From Bugula neritina (Eukaryota > Bryozoa > Gymnolaemata > Cheilostomatida > Bugulidae): DNA of 64,000 nucleotides. The notes under the pieces are model-generated. The model was not told the DNA's origin. It did not search any database and saw only the letters and a program-made list of their open reading frames with translations. Numbering within the stretch: the first letter of the stretch is position 1; the number at the start of each line of letters is the position of its first letter. The stretch covers positions 186,001 through 250,000 of the forward strand of contig CAXIUT010000073.1 of assembly GCA_964035545.1 (NCBI GenBank), written 5' to 3'. A program made the translations under genes and the position numbers. Positions 1 through 10,758 of this stretch are shown here, one piece after another.

Positions 1-85
1 TCATCTGCAGCGCCATTTCACAGTGTTATATTTTTCTAGAGTAATAACTAATTTTAGATGCCTTTGCAAACATATGAGAAATAAA

Positions 86-92
86 TGAGTCA
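86..92. promoter_or_regulatory. AP-1-type heptamer 1 (TGAGTCA), recurs per unit
   Basis: Perfect TGAGTCA inside the 9-bp palindrome ATGAGTCAT at 85-93, the consensus for AP-1/GCN4-class bZIP factors. It recurs at unit base 86 in most units. It is lost by TGAGTCG in units 30, 31, 34, 42, 45 and 48 and by TGAATCA in units 24, 26 and 37, leaving 39 of 48 by my reading. The match is seen; binding is not shown. Confidence 0.35.
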
Positions 93-640
93 TTTTATGA
101 AAAGAGGTGTTTGCAGCAGTTGTCGACTTTTGATTTAGACGCGTCATGGAAACTTTTGTAGTTTTAAATAATATCTCCAAACTCATCACTTGCATGTGTT
201 TATATACTTGATAAAGTTTTTCATGCAAAACTTGATGCCTGCTTCAAAGACACCAGTGCTTAAAACTGTGTTAACTGTATTGGCACGTTGCCATGAGATA
301 TTTGGTTATATTTAGCATCACAACATACTCTTCAGAAAGTTAAGAAAATCAGTCTATAGAAAGTTAATGAAATAAACCTACCAGAGAGAGTAAGCCAGAT
401 GTAACAAGTAGATCCAAAACAAGTTGATTAACAATTGAAGTTGAATTCTCCATGTAGTGAATACTTTAGTCCTAATGTCAAATGCAAACGTCTGCAACCA
501 AATTGTGTAGACTTCATGAGCTGGTTAGCTGACAGGACTCATTAAAGTTCTTAACTGTTGTGTGTATAGTGATGCCCATCTTGAACTAGAGAGGGCTGAC
601 TGAAGACTGCTACCTACTTTGTGAAAATTGACAATGCATA

Positions 641-782
641 TTATTATTATTCATTGTTGAGATTCACGACTGCCATAAACAATGATAAAATATTCATTGT
701 TGGTACTACTGAGTAGAATAAAATATAATATAATATTATTCTCTGGACAGATAAACAATATCAAATGCATATTATAACATTA
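641..782. other. AT-rich segment with hairpin and palindromes
   Basis: This stretch holds runs of TATT, the perfect 8-bp inverted repeat AACAATGA/TCATTGTT (678-685 and 694-701, 8-nt spacer), an extra direct copy of CATTGTT just upstream that could compete for the same stem, the near-palindrome CTACTGAGTAG and the 10-bp palindrome ATAATATTAT (730-739). The hairpin arms are unchanged in every unit I read. Units 5, 6, 9, 10 and 13 have AATATATTATA instead of AATATAATATA next to the palindrome. It could be an easily unwound or matrix-attachment-like element; that is inference. Confidence 0.5.
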
Positions 783-942
783 CCATAAATCTACGGCGCT
801 TCACATCTTCACTTTTTTCTGCAATGTTATTTCTTTGCAGTTAGAAGTACTAGCTGAATATATGACTATGAAACATAACCCTTCAATTTCATTGCACCAG
901 CACCGATTTCAATATAGGTGTGTTGGGAGTTATCTTTCCTAA
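778..942 (+). other. 3' splice-like tract and short open frame, conserved
   Basis: A pyrimidine tract (811-838) ends in TTCTTTGCAG (831-840), a strong match to a metazoan 3' splice site. The frame reading through it is open from 778 to a TAA at 940-942 (54 codons; 33 after the AG). In every unit I read it stays open, and the units with CCTGAAG replace TAA by TGA, keeping a stop. The block 841-910 is nearly invariant; I found one silent change (TCA to TCG, unit 39) and TAT/TGT variation just after it. There is no start codon before the tract and no obvious 5' exon; the nearest GT donor-like site is GTAAGC at 390-395. No protein family recognised. It could be chance or a relic terminal exon. 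Confidence 0.2.
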
Positions 943-1132
943 AGTTTTGTTCTTGGTGTTTATTCGAAGCAGACACAGGCTAATATTAGTTTTGTTATTT
1001 GCAAGAGTTTTTCTGTCTGATTGTCCATCAGCAAAAGTTTGCGCCTTGCAGTTATTATGGAAATACCAGTGATGCTGGAAGACCTTTGCATTGTACACCC
1101 GCCTTTACTATTGAATTTAGATGTTTTATTTT

Positions 1133-1161
1133 CCCATCCCCTCTCCTGCCCCCCTGTCCCC
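1133..1161 (-). other. Putative G-quadruplex motif (i-motif on + strand)
   Basis: On the + strand C runs of 3, 4, 6 and 4 are separated by AT (2), TCTCCTG (7) and TGT (3). The complementary strand thus fits the G3+N1-7 four-run quadruplex rule with loops 3, 7 and 2. It is the only GC-rich stretch in an AT-rich unit and sits in a pyrimidine tract from about 1124 to 1164. It is intact in 40 of 47 units. Six units carry CCGCTC (G at 23995, 28028, 30719, 33419, 41480, 48204) and unit 28 has C to T at 37441, each breaking a run. Folding is predicted, not shown. Confidence 0.75.
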
Positions 1162-1179
1162 TCTAACAACCAGCAATCC

Positions 1180-1186
1180 TGACTCA
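1180..1186. promoter_or_regulatory. AP-1-type heptamer 2 (TGACTCA), recurs per unit
   Basis: TGACTCA in CAATCCTGACTCATG, about 20 bp after the C-rich tract. It is intact in all 47 complete units I read, although the base pair just beyond it (CATGTG or CATGCG) is polymorphic. It is the other strand form of the same bZIP consensus as the site at 86-92. Confidence 0.35.
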
Positions 1187-1271
1187 TGTGAAATGTGTTA
1201 TTAAGTTTTAGAGTTGGACCATGGGCCTACAGTATACGATTTGAAGCTTTATAGTTTACAGGCAGTGGAGA

Positions 1272-1278
1272 TGAGTCA
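1272..1278. promoter_or_regulatory. AP-1-type heptamer 3 (TGAGTCA), recurs per unit
   Basis: TGAGTCA in GGAGATGAGTCACTGCTG. It is intact in all complete units, including unit 19 where the base pairs just upstream are mutated. It lies 92 bp from heptamer 2; with heptamer 1 of the next unit this gives three sites within about 260 bp across each unit junction. Confidence 0.35.
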
Positions 1279-1349
1279 CTGCTGAAACCCATTTTATTAG
1301 TAGACTATATTGCTCTTCAATCATCAGTTTGCATATTAAAACAGAAAGC

Positions 1350-2694
1350 TCATCTGCAGCGCCATTTCACAGTGTTAAATTTTGCTAGAGTAAAAATTAA
1401 TTTTAGATGCCTTTGCAAACATATGAGAAATAAATGAGTCATTTTATGAAAAGAGGTGTTTGCAGCAGTTGTCCACTTTTGATTTAGACGCGTCATGGAA
1501 ACTTTTGTAGTTTTAAATAATATCTCCAAACTCATCACTTGCATGTGTTTATATACTTGATAAAGTTTTTCATGCAAAACTTGATGCCTGCTTCAAAGAC
1601 ACCAGTGCTTAAAACTGTGTTAACTGTATTGGCACGTTGCCATGAGATATTTGGTTATATTTAGCATCACAACATACTCTTCAGAAAGTTAAGAAAATCA
1701 GTCTATAGAAAGTTAATGAAATAAACCTACCAGAGAGAGTAAGCCAGATGTAACAAGTAGATCCAAAACAAGTTGATTAACAATTGAAGTTGAATTCTCC
1801 ATGTAGTGTATACTTTAGTCCTAATGTCAAATGCAAACGTCTGCAACCAAATTGTGTAGACTTCATGAGCTGGTTAGCTGACAGGACTCATTAAAGTTCT
1901 TAACTGTTGTGTGTATAGTGATGCCCATCTTGAACTAGAGAGGGCTGACGGAAGACTGCTACTTTGTGAAAATTGACAATGCATATTATTATTATTCATT
2001 GTTGAGATTCACGACTGCCATAAACAATGATAAAATATTCATTGTTGGTACTACTGAGTAGAATAAAATATAATATAATATTATTCTCTGGACAGATAAA
2101 CAATATCAAATGCATATTATAGCATTACCATAAATCTACGGCGCTTCACATCTTCACTTTTTTCTGCAATGTTATTTCTTTGCAGTTAGAAGTACTAGCT
2201 GAATATATGACTATGAAACATAACCCTTCAATTTCATTGCACCAGCACCGATTTCAATGTAGGTGTGTTGGGAGTTATCTTTCCTAAATTTTTGTTCTTG
2301 GCAATTATACGAAACAGACACAGGCTAATATTAGTTTTGTTATTTGCAAGAGTTTTTCTGTCTGATTGTCCATCAGCAAAAGTTTGCGCCTTCCCGTTAT
2401 TATGGAAATTTCAGTGCTGCTGGAAGACCTTTGCATTGTACACCCGCCTTTACTATTGAATTTAGATGTTTTATTTTCCCATCCCCTCTCCTGCCCCCCT
2501 GTCCCCTCTAACAACCAGCAATCCTGACTCATGCGAAATGTGTTATTAAGTTTTAGAGTTGGACCATGGGCCGACAGTATACGATTTGAAGCTTTATAGT
2601 TTACAGGCAGTGGAGATGAGTCACTGCTGAAACCCATTTTATTAGTAGACTATATTGCTCTTCAATCATCAGTTTTCATATTCAAAAAGAAAGC
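1350..2694. repeat. Unit 2
   Basis: F-A-P-P-T3-E3, closest to units 11 and 14 (ATTATAGCATT, GAAATTTCAGTG and CCGACAG shared with both). Private A to T at 1809 (GTGTATAC). Confidence 0.97.
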
Positions 2695-4039
2695 TCATCT
2701 GCAGCGCCATTTCACAGTGTTATATTTTTCTAGAGTAATAACTAATTTTAGATGCCTTTGCAAACATATGAGAAATAAATGAGTCATTTTATGAAAAGAG
2801 GTGTTTGCAGCAGTTGTCCACTTTTGATTTAGACGCGTCATGGAAACTTTTGTAGTTTTAAATAATATCTCCAAACTCATCACTTGCATGTGTTTATATA
2901 CTTGATAAAGTTTTTCATGCAAAACTTGATGCCTGCTTCAAAGACACCAGTGCTTAAAACTGTGTTAACTGTATTGGCACGTTGCCATGAGATATTTGGT
3001 AATATTTAGCATCACAACATACTCTTCAGAAAGTTAAGAAAATCAGTCTATAGAAAGTTAATGAAATAAACCTACCAGAGAGAGTAAGCCAGATGTAACA
3101 AGTAGATCCAAAACAAGTTGATTGACAATTGAAGTTGAATTCTCCATGTAGTGAATACTTTAGTCCTAATGTCAAATGCAAACGTCTGCAACCAAATTGT
3201 GTAGACTTCATGAGCTGGTTAGCTGACAGGACTCATTAAAGTTCTTAACTCTTGTGTGTATAGTGATGCCCATCTTGAACTAGAGAGGGCTGACTGAAGA
3301 CTGCTACTTTGTGAAAATTGACAATGCATATTATTATTATTCATTGTTGAGATTCACGACTGCCATAAACAATGATAAAATATTCATTGTTGGTACTACT
3401 GAGTAGAATAAAATATAATATAATATTATTCTCTGGACAGATAAACAATATCAAATGCATATTATAACATTACCATAAATCTACGGCGCTTCACATCTTC
3501 ACTTTTTTCTGCAATGTTATTTCTTTGCAGTTAGAAGTACTAGCTGAATATATGACTATGAAACATAACCCTTCAATTTCATTGCACCAGCACCGATTTC
3601 AATATAGGTGTGTTGGGAGTTATCTTTCCTAAAGTTTTGTTCTTGGTGTTTATTCGAAGCAGACACAGGCTAATATTAGTTTTGTTATTTGCAAGAGTTT
3701 TTCTGTCTGATTGTCCATCAGCAAAAGTTTGCGCCTTGCAGTTATTATGGAAATACCAGTGATGCTGGAAGACCTTTGCATTGTACACCCGCCTTTACTA
3801 TTGAATTTAGATGTTTTATTTTCCCATCCCCTCTCCTGCCCCCCTGTCCCCTCTAACAACCAGCAATCCTGACTCATGTGAAATGTGTTATTAAGTTTTA
3901 GAGTTGGACCATGGGCCGACAGTATACGATTTGAAGCTTTATAGTTTACAGGCAGTGGAGATGAGTCACTGCTGAAACCCATTTTATTAGTAGACTATAT
4001 TGCTCTTCAATCATCAGTTTTCATATTCAAAGAGAAAGC
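2695..4039. repeat. Unit 3
   Basis: V-A-R-P-T1-E2 with TTTCTAGAG as in unit 1. It has the R mid1 type with an A junction, a combination seen nowhere else. Private G at 3124 (GATTGACAA), which removes a stop and creates a 61-codon minus-strand frame absent from other units. Confidence 0.97.
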
Positions 4040-5382
4040 TCATCTGCAGCGCCATTTCACAGTGTTATATTTTGCTAGAGTAATAACTAATTTTAGATGC
4101 CTTTGCAAACATATGAGAAATAAATGAGTCATTTTATGAAAAGAGGTGTTTGCAGCAGTTGTCCACTTTTGATTTAGACGCGTCATGGAAACTTTTGTAG
4201 TTTTAAATAATATCTCCAAACTCATCACTTGCATGTGTTTATATACTTGATAAAGTTTTTCATGCAAAACTTGATGCCTGCTTCAAAGACACCAGTGCTT
4301 AAAACTGTGTTAACTGTATTGGCACGTTGCCATAAGATATTTGGTAATATTTCGCATCACAACAAACTCTTCAGAAAGTTAAGAAATTCAGTGTAGAAAG
4401 TTACTGAAATAAACCTACCAGAGAGAGTAAGCCAGATGTAACAAGTAGATCCAAAACAAGTTGATTAACAATTGAAGTTGAATTCTCCATGTAGTGAATA
4501 CTTTAGTCCTAATGTCAAATGCAAACGTCTGCAACCAAATTGTATAGACTTCATGAGCTGGTTAGCTGACAGGACTCATTAAAGTTCTTAACTCTTGTGT
4601 GTATAGTGATGCCCATCTTGAACTAGAGAGGGCTGACTGAAGACTGCTACTTTGTGAAAATTGACAATGCATATTATTATTATTCATTGTTGAGATTCAC
4701 GACTGCCATAAACAATGATAAAATATTCATTGTTGGTACTACTGAGTAGAATAAAATATAATATAATATTATTCTCTGGACAGATAAACAATATCAAATG
4801 CATAATATAACATTACCATAAATCTACGGCGCTTCACATCTTCACCTTTTTCTGCAATGTTACTTCTTTGCAGTTAGAAGTACTAGCTGAATATATGACT
4901 ATGAAACATAACCCTTCAATTTCATTGCACCAGCACCGATTTCAATATAGGTGTGTTGGGAGTTATCTTTCCTAAAGTTTTGTTCTTGGTGTTTATACGA
5001 AGCAGACACAGGCTAATATTAGTTTTGTTATTTGCAAGAGTTTTTCTGTCTGATTGTCCATCAGCAAAAGTTTGCGCCTTGCAGTTATTATGGAAATACC
5101 AGTGATGCTGGAAGACCTTTGCATTGTACACCCGCCTTTACTATTGAATTTAGATGTTTTATTTTCCCATCCCCTCTCCTGCCCCCCTGTCCCCTCTAAC
5201 AACCAGCAATCCTGACTCATGTGAAATGTGTTATTAAGTTTTAGAGTTGGACCATGGGCCTACAGTATACGATTTGAAGCTTTATAGTTTACAGGCAGTG
5301 GAGATGAGTCACTGCTGAAACCCATTTTATTAGTAGACTATATTGCTCTTCAATCATCAGTTTGCATATTAAAACAGAAAGC
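4040..5382. repeat. Unit 4
   Basis: V-A-Q-P-T2-E1; the only A junction joined to a Q-like mid1, so a recombinant. Private GAAATTCAGTGTAGAAAG, TTGTATAGAC and GTTACTTCTTTGCAG (a change in the pyrimidine tract). Confidence 0.97.
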
Positions 5383-6727
5383 TCATCTGCAGCGCCATTT
5401 CACAGTGTTAAATTTTGCTAGAGTAAAAATTAATTTTAGATGCCTTTGCAAACATATGAGAAATAAATGAGTCATTTTATGAAAAGAGGTGTTTGCAGCA
5501 GTTGTCCACTTTTGATTTAGACGCGTCATGGAAACTTTTGTAGTTTTAAATAATATCTCCAAACTCATCACTTGCATGTGTTTATATACTTGATAAAGTT
5601 TTTCATGCAAAACTTGATGCCTGCTTCAAAGACACCAGTGCTTAAAACTGTGTTAACTGTATTGGCACGTTGCCATGAGATATTTGGTTATATTTAGCAT
5701 CACAACAAACTCTTCAGAAAGTTAAGAAAATCAGTCTATAGAAAGTTAATGAAATAAACCTACCAGAGAGAGTAAGCCAGATGTAACAAGTAGATCCAAA
5801 ACAAGTTGATTAACAATTGAAGTTGAATTCTCCATGTAGTGAATACTTTAGTCCTAATGTCAAATGCAAACGTCTGCAACCAAATTGTGTAGACTTCATG
5901 AGCTGGTTAGCTGACAGGACTCATTAAAGTTCTTAACTGTTGTGTGTATAGTGATGCCCATCTTGAACTAGAGAGGGCTGACGGAAGACTGCTACTTTGT
6001 GAAAATTGACAATGCATATTATTATTATTCATTGTTGAGATTCACGACTGCCATAAACAATGATAAAATATTCATTGTTGGTACTACTGAGTAGAATAAA
6101 ATATATTATAATATTATTCTCTGGACAGATAAACAATATCAAATGCATATTATAACATTACCATAAATCTACGGCGCTTCACATCTTCACTTTTTTCTGC
6201 AATGTTATTTCTTTGCAGTTAGAAGTACTAGCTGAATATATGACTATGAAACATAACCCTTCAATTTCATTGCACCAGCACCGATTTCAATATAGGTGTG
6301 TTGGGAGTTATCTTTCCTAAAGTTTTGTTCTTGGTGTTTATACGAAGCAGACACAGGCTAATATTAGTTTTGTTATTTGCAAGAGTTTTTCTGTCTGATT
6401 GTCCATCAGCAAAAGTTTGCGCCTTGCAGTTATTATGGAAATACCAGTGATGCTGGAAGACCTTTGCATTGTACACCCGCCTTTACTATTGAATTTAGAT
6501 GTTTTATTTTCCCATCCCCTCTCCTGCCCCCCTGTCCCCTCTAACAACCAGCAATCCTGACTCATGTGAAATGTGTTATTTAGTTTTAGAGTTGGACCAT
6601 GGGCCTACAGTATACGATTTGAAGCTTTATAGTTTACAGGCAGTGGAGATGAGTCACTGCTGAAACCCATTTTATTAGTAGACTATATTGCTCTTCAATC
6701 ATCAGTTTGCATATTAAAACAGAAAGC
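5383..6727. repeat. Unit 5
   Basis: F-A-P-P-T2-E1, near-identical to the first two thirds of unit 6. Has ACAAACTC as in Q units although the rest of mid1 is P, suggesting a very short conversion tract. Private GTTATTTAGTTTTAG near 6575. Confidence 0.97.
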
Positions 6728-8070
6728 TCATCTGCAGCGCCATTTCACAGTGTTAAATTTTGCTAGAGTAAAAATTAATTTTAGATGCCTTTGCAAACAT
6801 ATGAGAAATAAATGAGTCATTTTATGAAAAGAGGTGTTTGCAGCAGTTGTCCACTTTTGATTTAGACGCGTCATGGAAACTTTTGTAGTTTTAAATAATA
6901 TCTCCAAACTCATCACTTGCATGTGTTTATATACTTGATAAAGTTTTTAATGCAAAACTTGATGCCTGCTTCAAAGACACCAGTGCTTAAAACTGTGTTA
7001 ACTGTATTGGCACGTTGCCATGAGATATTTGGTTATATTTAGCATCACAACATACTCTTCAGAAAGTTAAGAAAATCAGTCTATAGAAAGTTAATGAAAT
7101 AAACCTACCAGAGAGAGTAAGCCAGATGTAACAAGTAGATCCAAAACAAGTTGATTAACAATTGAAGTTGAATTCTCCATGTAGTGAATACTTTAGTCCT
7201 AATGTCAAATGCAAACGTCTGCAACCAAATTGTGTAGACTTCATGAGCTGGTTAGCTGACAGGACTCATTAAAGTTCTTAACTGTTGTGTGTATAGTGAT
7301 GCCCATCTTGAACTAGAGAGGGCTGACGGAAGACTGCTACTTTGTGAAAATTGACAATGCATATTATTATTATTCATTGTTGAGATTCACGACTGCCATA
7401 AACAATGATAAAATATTCATTGTTGGTACTACTGAGTAGAATAAAATATATTATAATATTATTCTCTGGACAGATAAACAATATCAAATGCATATTATAA
7501 CATTACCATAAATCTACGGCGCTTCACATCTTCACTTTTTTCTGCAATGTTATTTCTTTGCAGTTAGAAGTACTAGCTGAATATATGACTATGAAACATA
7601 ACCCTTCAATTTCATTGCACCAGCACCGATTTCAATGTAGGTGTGTTGGGAGTTATCTTTCCTAAATTTTTGTTCTTGGCAATTATACGAAACAGACACA
7701 GGCTAATATTAGTTTTGTTATTTGCAAGAGTTTTTCTGTCTGATTGTGCATCAGCAAAAGTTTGCGCCTTCCCGTTATTATGGAAATTCCAGTGCTGCTG
7801 GAAGACCTTTGCATTGTACACCCGCCTTTACTATTGAATTTAGATGTTTTATTTTCCCATCCCCTCTCCTGCCCCCCTGTCCCCTCTAACAACCAGCAAT
7901 CCTGACTCATGCGAAATGTGTTATTGTTCTAGAGTTGGCCCATGGGCCTACAGTATACGATTTGAAGCTTTATAGTTTACAGGCAGTGGAGATGAGTCAC
8001 TGCTGAAACCCATTTTATTAGTAGACTATATTGCTCTTCAATCATCAGTTTTCATATTCAAAGAGAAAGC
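6728..8070. repeat. Unit 6
   Basis: F-A-P-P-T3-E2. C to A at 6949 (TTTTTAATGC) removes the start of the 75-codon minus-strand frame. Private TTGTGCATCAG near 7747. Length 1,343 because of TTATTGTTCTAGAG (2 bp shorter than TTATTAAGTTTTAGAG), shared with units 8 and 9. Confidence 0.97.
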
Positions 8071-9415
8071 TCATCTGCAGCGCCATTTCACAGTGTTATA
8101 TTTTGCTAGAGTAATAACTTATTTTAGATGCCTTTGCAAACATATGAGAAATAAATGAGTCATTTTATGAAAAGAGGTGTTTGCAGCAGTTGTCCACTTT
8201 TGATTTAGACGCATCATGGAAACTTTTGTAGTTTTAAATAATATCTCCAAACTCATCACTTGCATGTGTTTATATACTTGATAAAGTTTTTCATGCAAAA
8301 CTTGATGCCTGCTTCAAAGACACCAGTGCTTAAAACTGTGTTAACTGTATTGGCACGTTGCCATCAGATATTGGGTTATATTTAGCATCACAACATACTC
8401 TTCAGAAAGTTAAGAAAATCAGTCTATAGAAAGTTAATGAAATAAACCTACCAGAGAGAGTAAGCCAGATGTAACAAGTAGGTCCAAAACAAGTTGATTA
8501 ACAATTGAAGTTGAATTCTCCATGTAGTGAATACTTTAGTCCTAATGTCAAATGCAAACGTCTGCAACCAAATTGTGTAGACTTCATGAGCTGGTTAGCT
8601 GACAGGACTCATTAAAGTTCTTAACTGTTGTGTGTATAGTGATGCCCATCTTGAACTAGAGAGGGCTGACGGAAGACTGCTACTTTGTGAAAATTGACAA
8701 TGCATATTATTATTATTCATTGTTGAGATTCACGACTGCCATAAACAATGATAAAATATTCATTGTTGGTACTACTGAGTAGAATAAAACATAATATAAT
8801 ATTATTCTCTGGACAGATAAACAATATCAAATGCATATTATAACATTACCATAAATCTACGGCGCTTCACATCTTCACTTTTTTCTGCAATGTTATTTCT
8901 TTGCAGTTAGAAGTACTAGCTGAATATATGACTATGAAACATAACCCTTCAATTTCATTGCACCAGCACCGATTTCAATGTAGGTGTGTTGGGAGTTATC
9001 TTTCCTAAATTTTTGTTCTTGGCAATTATACGAAACAGACACAGGCTAATATTAGTTTTGTTATTTGCAAGAGTTTTTCTGTCTGATTGTCCATCAGCAA
9101 AAGTTTGCGCCTTCCCGTTATTATGGAAATTCCAGTGCTGCTGGAAGACCTTTGCATTGTACACCCGCCTTTACTATTGAATTTAGATGTTTTATTTTCC
9201 CATCCCCTCTCCTGCCCCCCTGTCCCCTCTAACAACCAGCAATCCTGACTCATGCGAAATGTGTTATTAAGTTTTAGAGTTGGACCATGGGCCTACAGTA
9301 TACGATTTGAAGCTTTATAGTTTACAGGCAGTGGAGATGAGTCACTGCTGAAACCCATTTTATTAGTAGACTATATTGCTCTTCAATCATCAGTTTTCAT
9401 ATTCAAAGAGAAAGC
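8071..9415. repeat. Unit 7
   Basis: V-A-P-P-T3-E2, with many private changes: A to T at 8120 (creates a stop in the 75-codon minus-strand frame), CpG loss at 8213 (destroys the MluI-type ACGCGT present in all other units), CATCAGATATTGGG, GTAGGTCC and AAAACATAAT. Confidence 0.97.
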
Positions 9416-10758
9416 TCATCTGCAGCGCCATTTCACAGTGTTATATTTTGCTAGAGTAATAACTAATTTTAGATGCCTTTGCAAACATATGAGAAATAAA
9501 TGAGTCATTTTATGAAAAGAGGTGTTTGCAGCAGTTGTCCACTTTTGATTTAGACGCGTCATGGAAACTTTTGTAGTTTTAAATAATATCTCCAAACTCA
9601 TCACTTGCATGTGTTTATATACTTGATAAAGTTTTTCATGCAAAACTTGATGCCTGCTTCAAAGACACCAGTGCTTAAAACTGTGTTAACTGTATTGGCA
9701 CGTTGCCATGAGATATTTGGTTATATTTAGCATCACAACATACTCTTCAGAAAGTTAAGAAAATCAGTCTATAGAAAGTTAATGAAATAAACCTACCAGA
9801 GAGAGTAAGCCAGATGTAACAAGTAGATCCAAAACAAGTTGATTAACAATTGAAGTTGAATTCTCCATGTAGTGAATACTTTAGTCCTAATGTCAAATGC
9901 AAACGTCTGCAACCAAATTGTGTAGACTTCATGAGCTGGTTAGCTGACAGGACTCATTAAAGTTCTTAGCTGTTGTGTGTATAGTGATGCCCATCTTGAA
10001 CTAGAGAGGGCTGACGGAAGACTGCTACTTTGTGAAAATTGACAATGCATATTATTATTATTCATTGTTGAGATTCACGACTGCCATAAACAATGATAAA
10101 ATATTCATTGTTGGTACTACTGAGTAGAATAAAATATAATATAATATTATTCTCTGGACAGATAAACAATATCAAATGCATATTATAACATTACCATAAA
10201 TCTACGGCGCTTCACATCTTCACTTTTTTCTGCAATGTTATTTCTTTGCAGTTAGAAGTACTAGCTGAATATATGACTATGAAACATAACCCTTCAATTT
10301 CATTGCACCAGCACCGATTTCAATGTAGGTGTGTTGGGAGTTATCTTTCCTAAATTTTTGTTCTTGGCAATTATACGAAACAGACACAGGCTAATATTAG
10401 TTTTGTTATTTGCAAGAGTTTTTCTGTCTGATTGTCCATCAGCAAAAGTTTGCGCCTTCCCGTTATTATGGAAATTCCAGTGCTGCTGGAAGACCTTTGC
10501 ATTGTACACCCGCCTTTACTATTGAATTTAGATGTTTTATTTTCCCATCCCCTCTCCTGCCCCCCTGTCCCCTCTAACAACCAGCAATCCTGACTCATGC
10601 GAAATGTGTTATTGTTCTAGAGTTGGCCCATGGGCCTACAGTATACGATTTGAAGCTTTATAGTTTACAGGCAGTGGAGATGAGTCACTGCTGAAACCCA
10701 TTTTATTAGTAGACTATATTGCTCTTCAATCATCAGTTTTCATATTCAAAGAGAAAGC
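9416..10758. repeat. Unit 8
   Basis: V-A-P-P-T3-E2, with the TTATTGTTCTAGAGTTGGCCC end shared with unit 6. Private TTCTTAGCTG near 9966. Confidence 0.97.

Larger units (their letters stand above)
1..1349. repeat. Unit 1
   Basis: V-A-P-P-T1-E1. Longest unit: a 4-bp tandem duplication CTACCTAC near 610 (others have a single CTAC). Carries TTTCTAGAG in place of TTGCTAGAG (only shared with unit 3) and the rare SalI-type GTCGAC at 122-127 (shared with units 28 and 38). Confidence 0.97.

Noticed and set aside
236-318. Protein-like plus-strand frame starting ATGCAAAACTTG in A-junction units
   Set aside because: The 1-bp length difference in B and C junctions shifts the frame, so it is not conserved across copies.
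601-625. 4-bp duplication CTACCTAC in unit 1 as a target-site duplication
   Set aside because: Nothing is inserted between the copies; a simple slippage event seen once.
958-975. CENP-B-box-like sequence ATTCGAAGCAGACACAGG
   Set aside because: Keeps TTCG and the central A but has CACA where the core needs CGGG, and the TTCG itself is absent from T2, T3 and T4 units.
889-1098. 69-codon minus-strand frame recurring in many units
   Set aside because: Broken in several copies (GAAATTTCAG units 2, 11 and 14; CAAAGC in unit 47), and variants are mainly replacement changes. No family match recognised.
1-1345. Unit length as a whole number of nucleosome repeats (1,345 = 8 x 168 or 7 x 192)
   Set aside because: Almost any length of this size fits some nucleosome repeat length; there is no internal ~170-bp periodicity that I can see.
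2265-2459. 64-codon hydrophobic plus-strand frame, looking like a membrane peptide
   Set aside because: Absent from all units with CCAGTGATGCTGG, which places a TGA in frame. Hydrophobicity follows from T-rich sequence.
2305-2637. 110-codon minus-strand frame (and its 75-codon shorter forms), repeated in units
   Set aside because: Length depends on a single polymorphic base (CCGACAG against CCTACAG, the latter giving a stop), there is no recognisable domain, and it overlaps other frames in both directions. Not a gene by this evidence.
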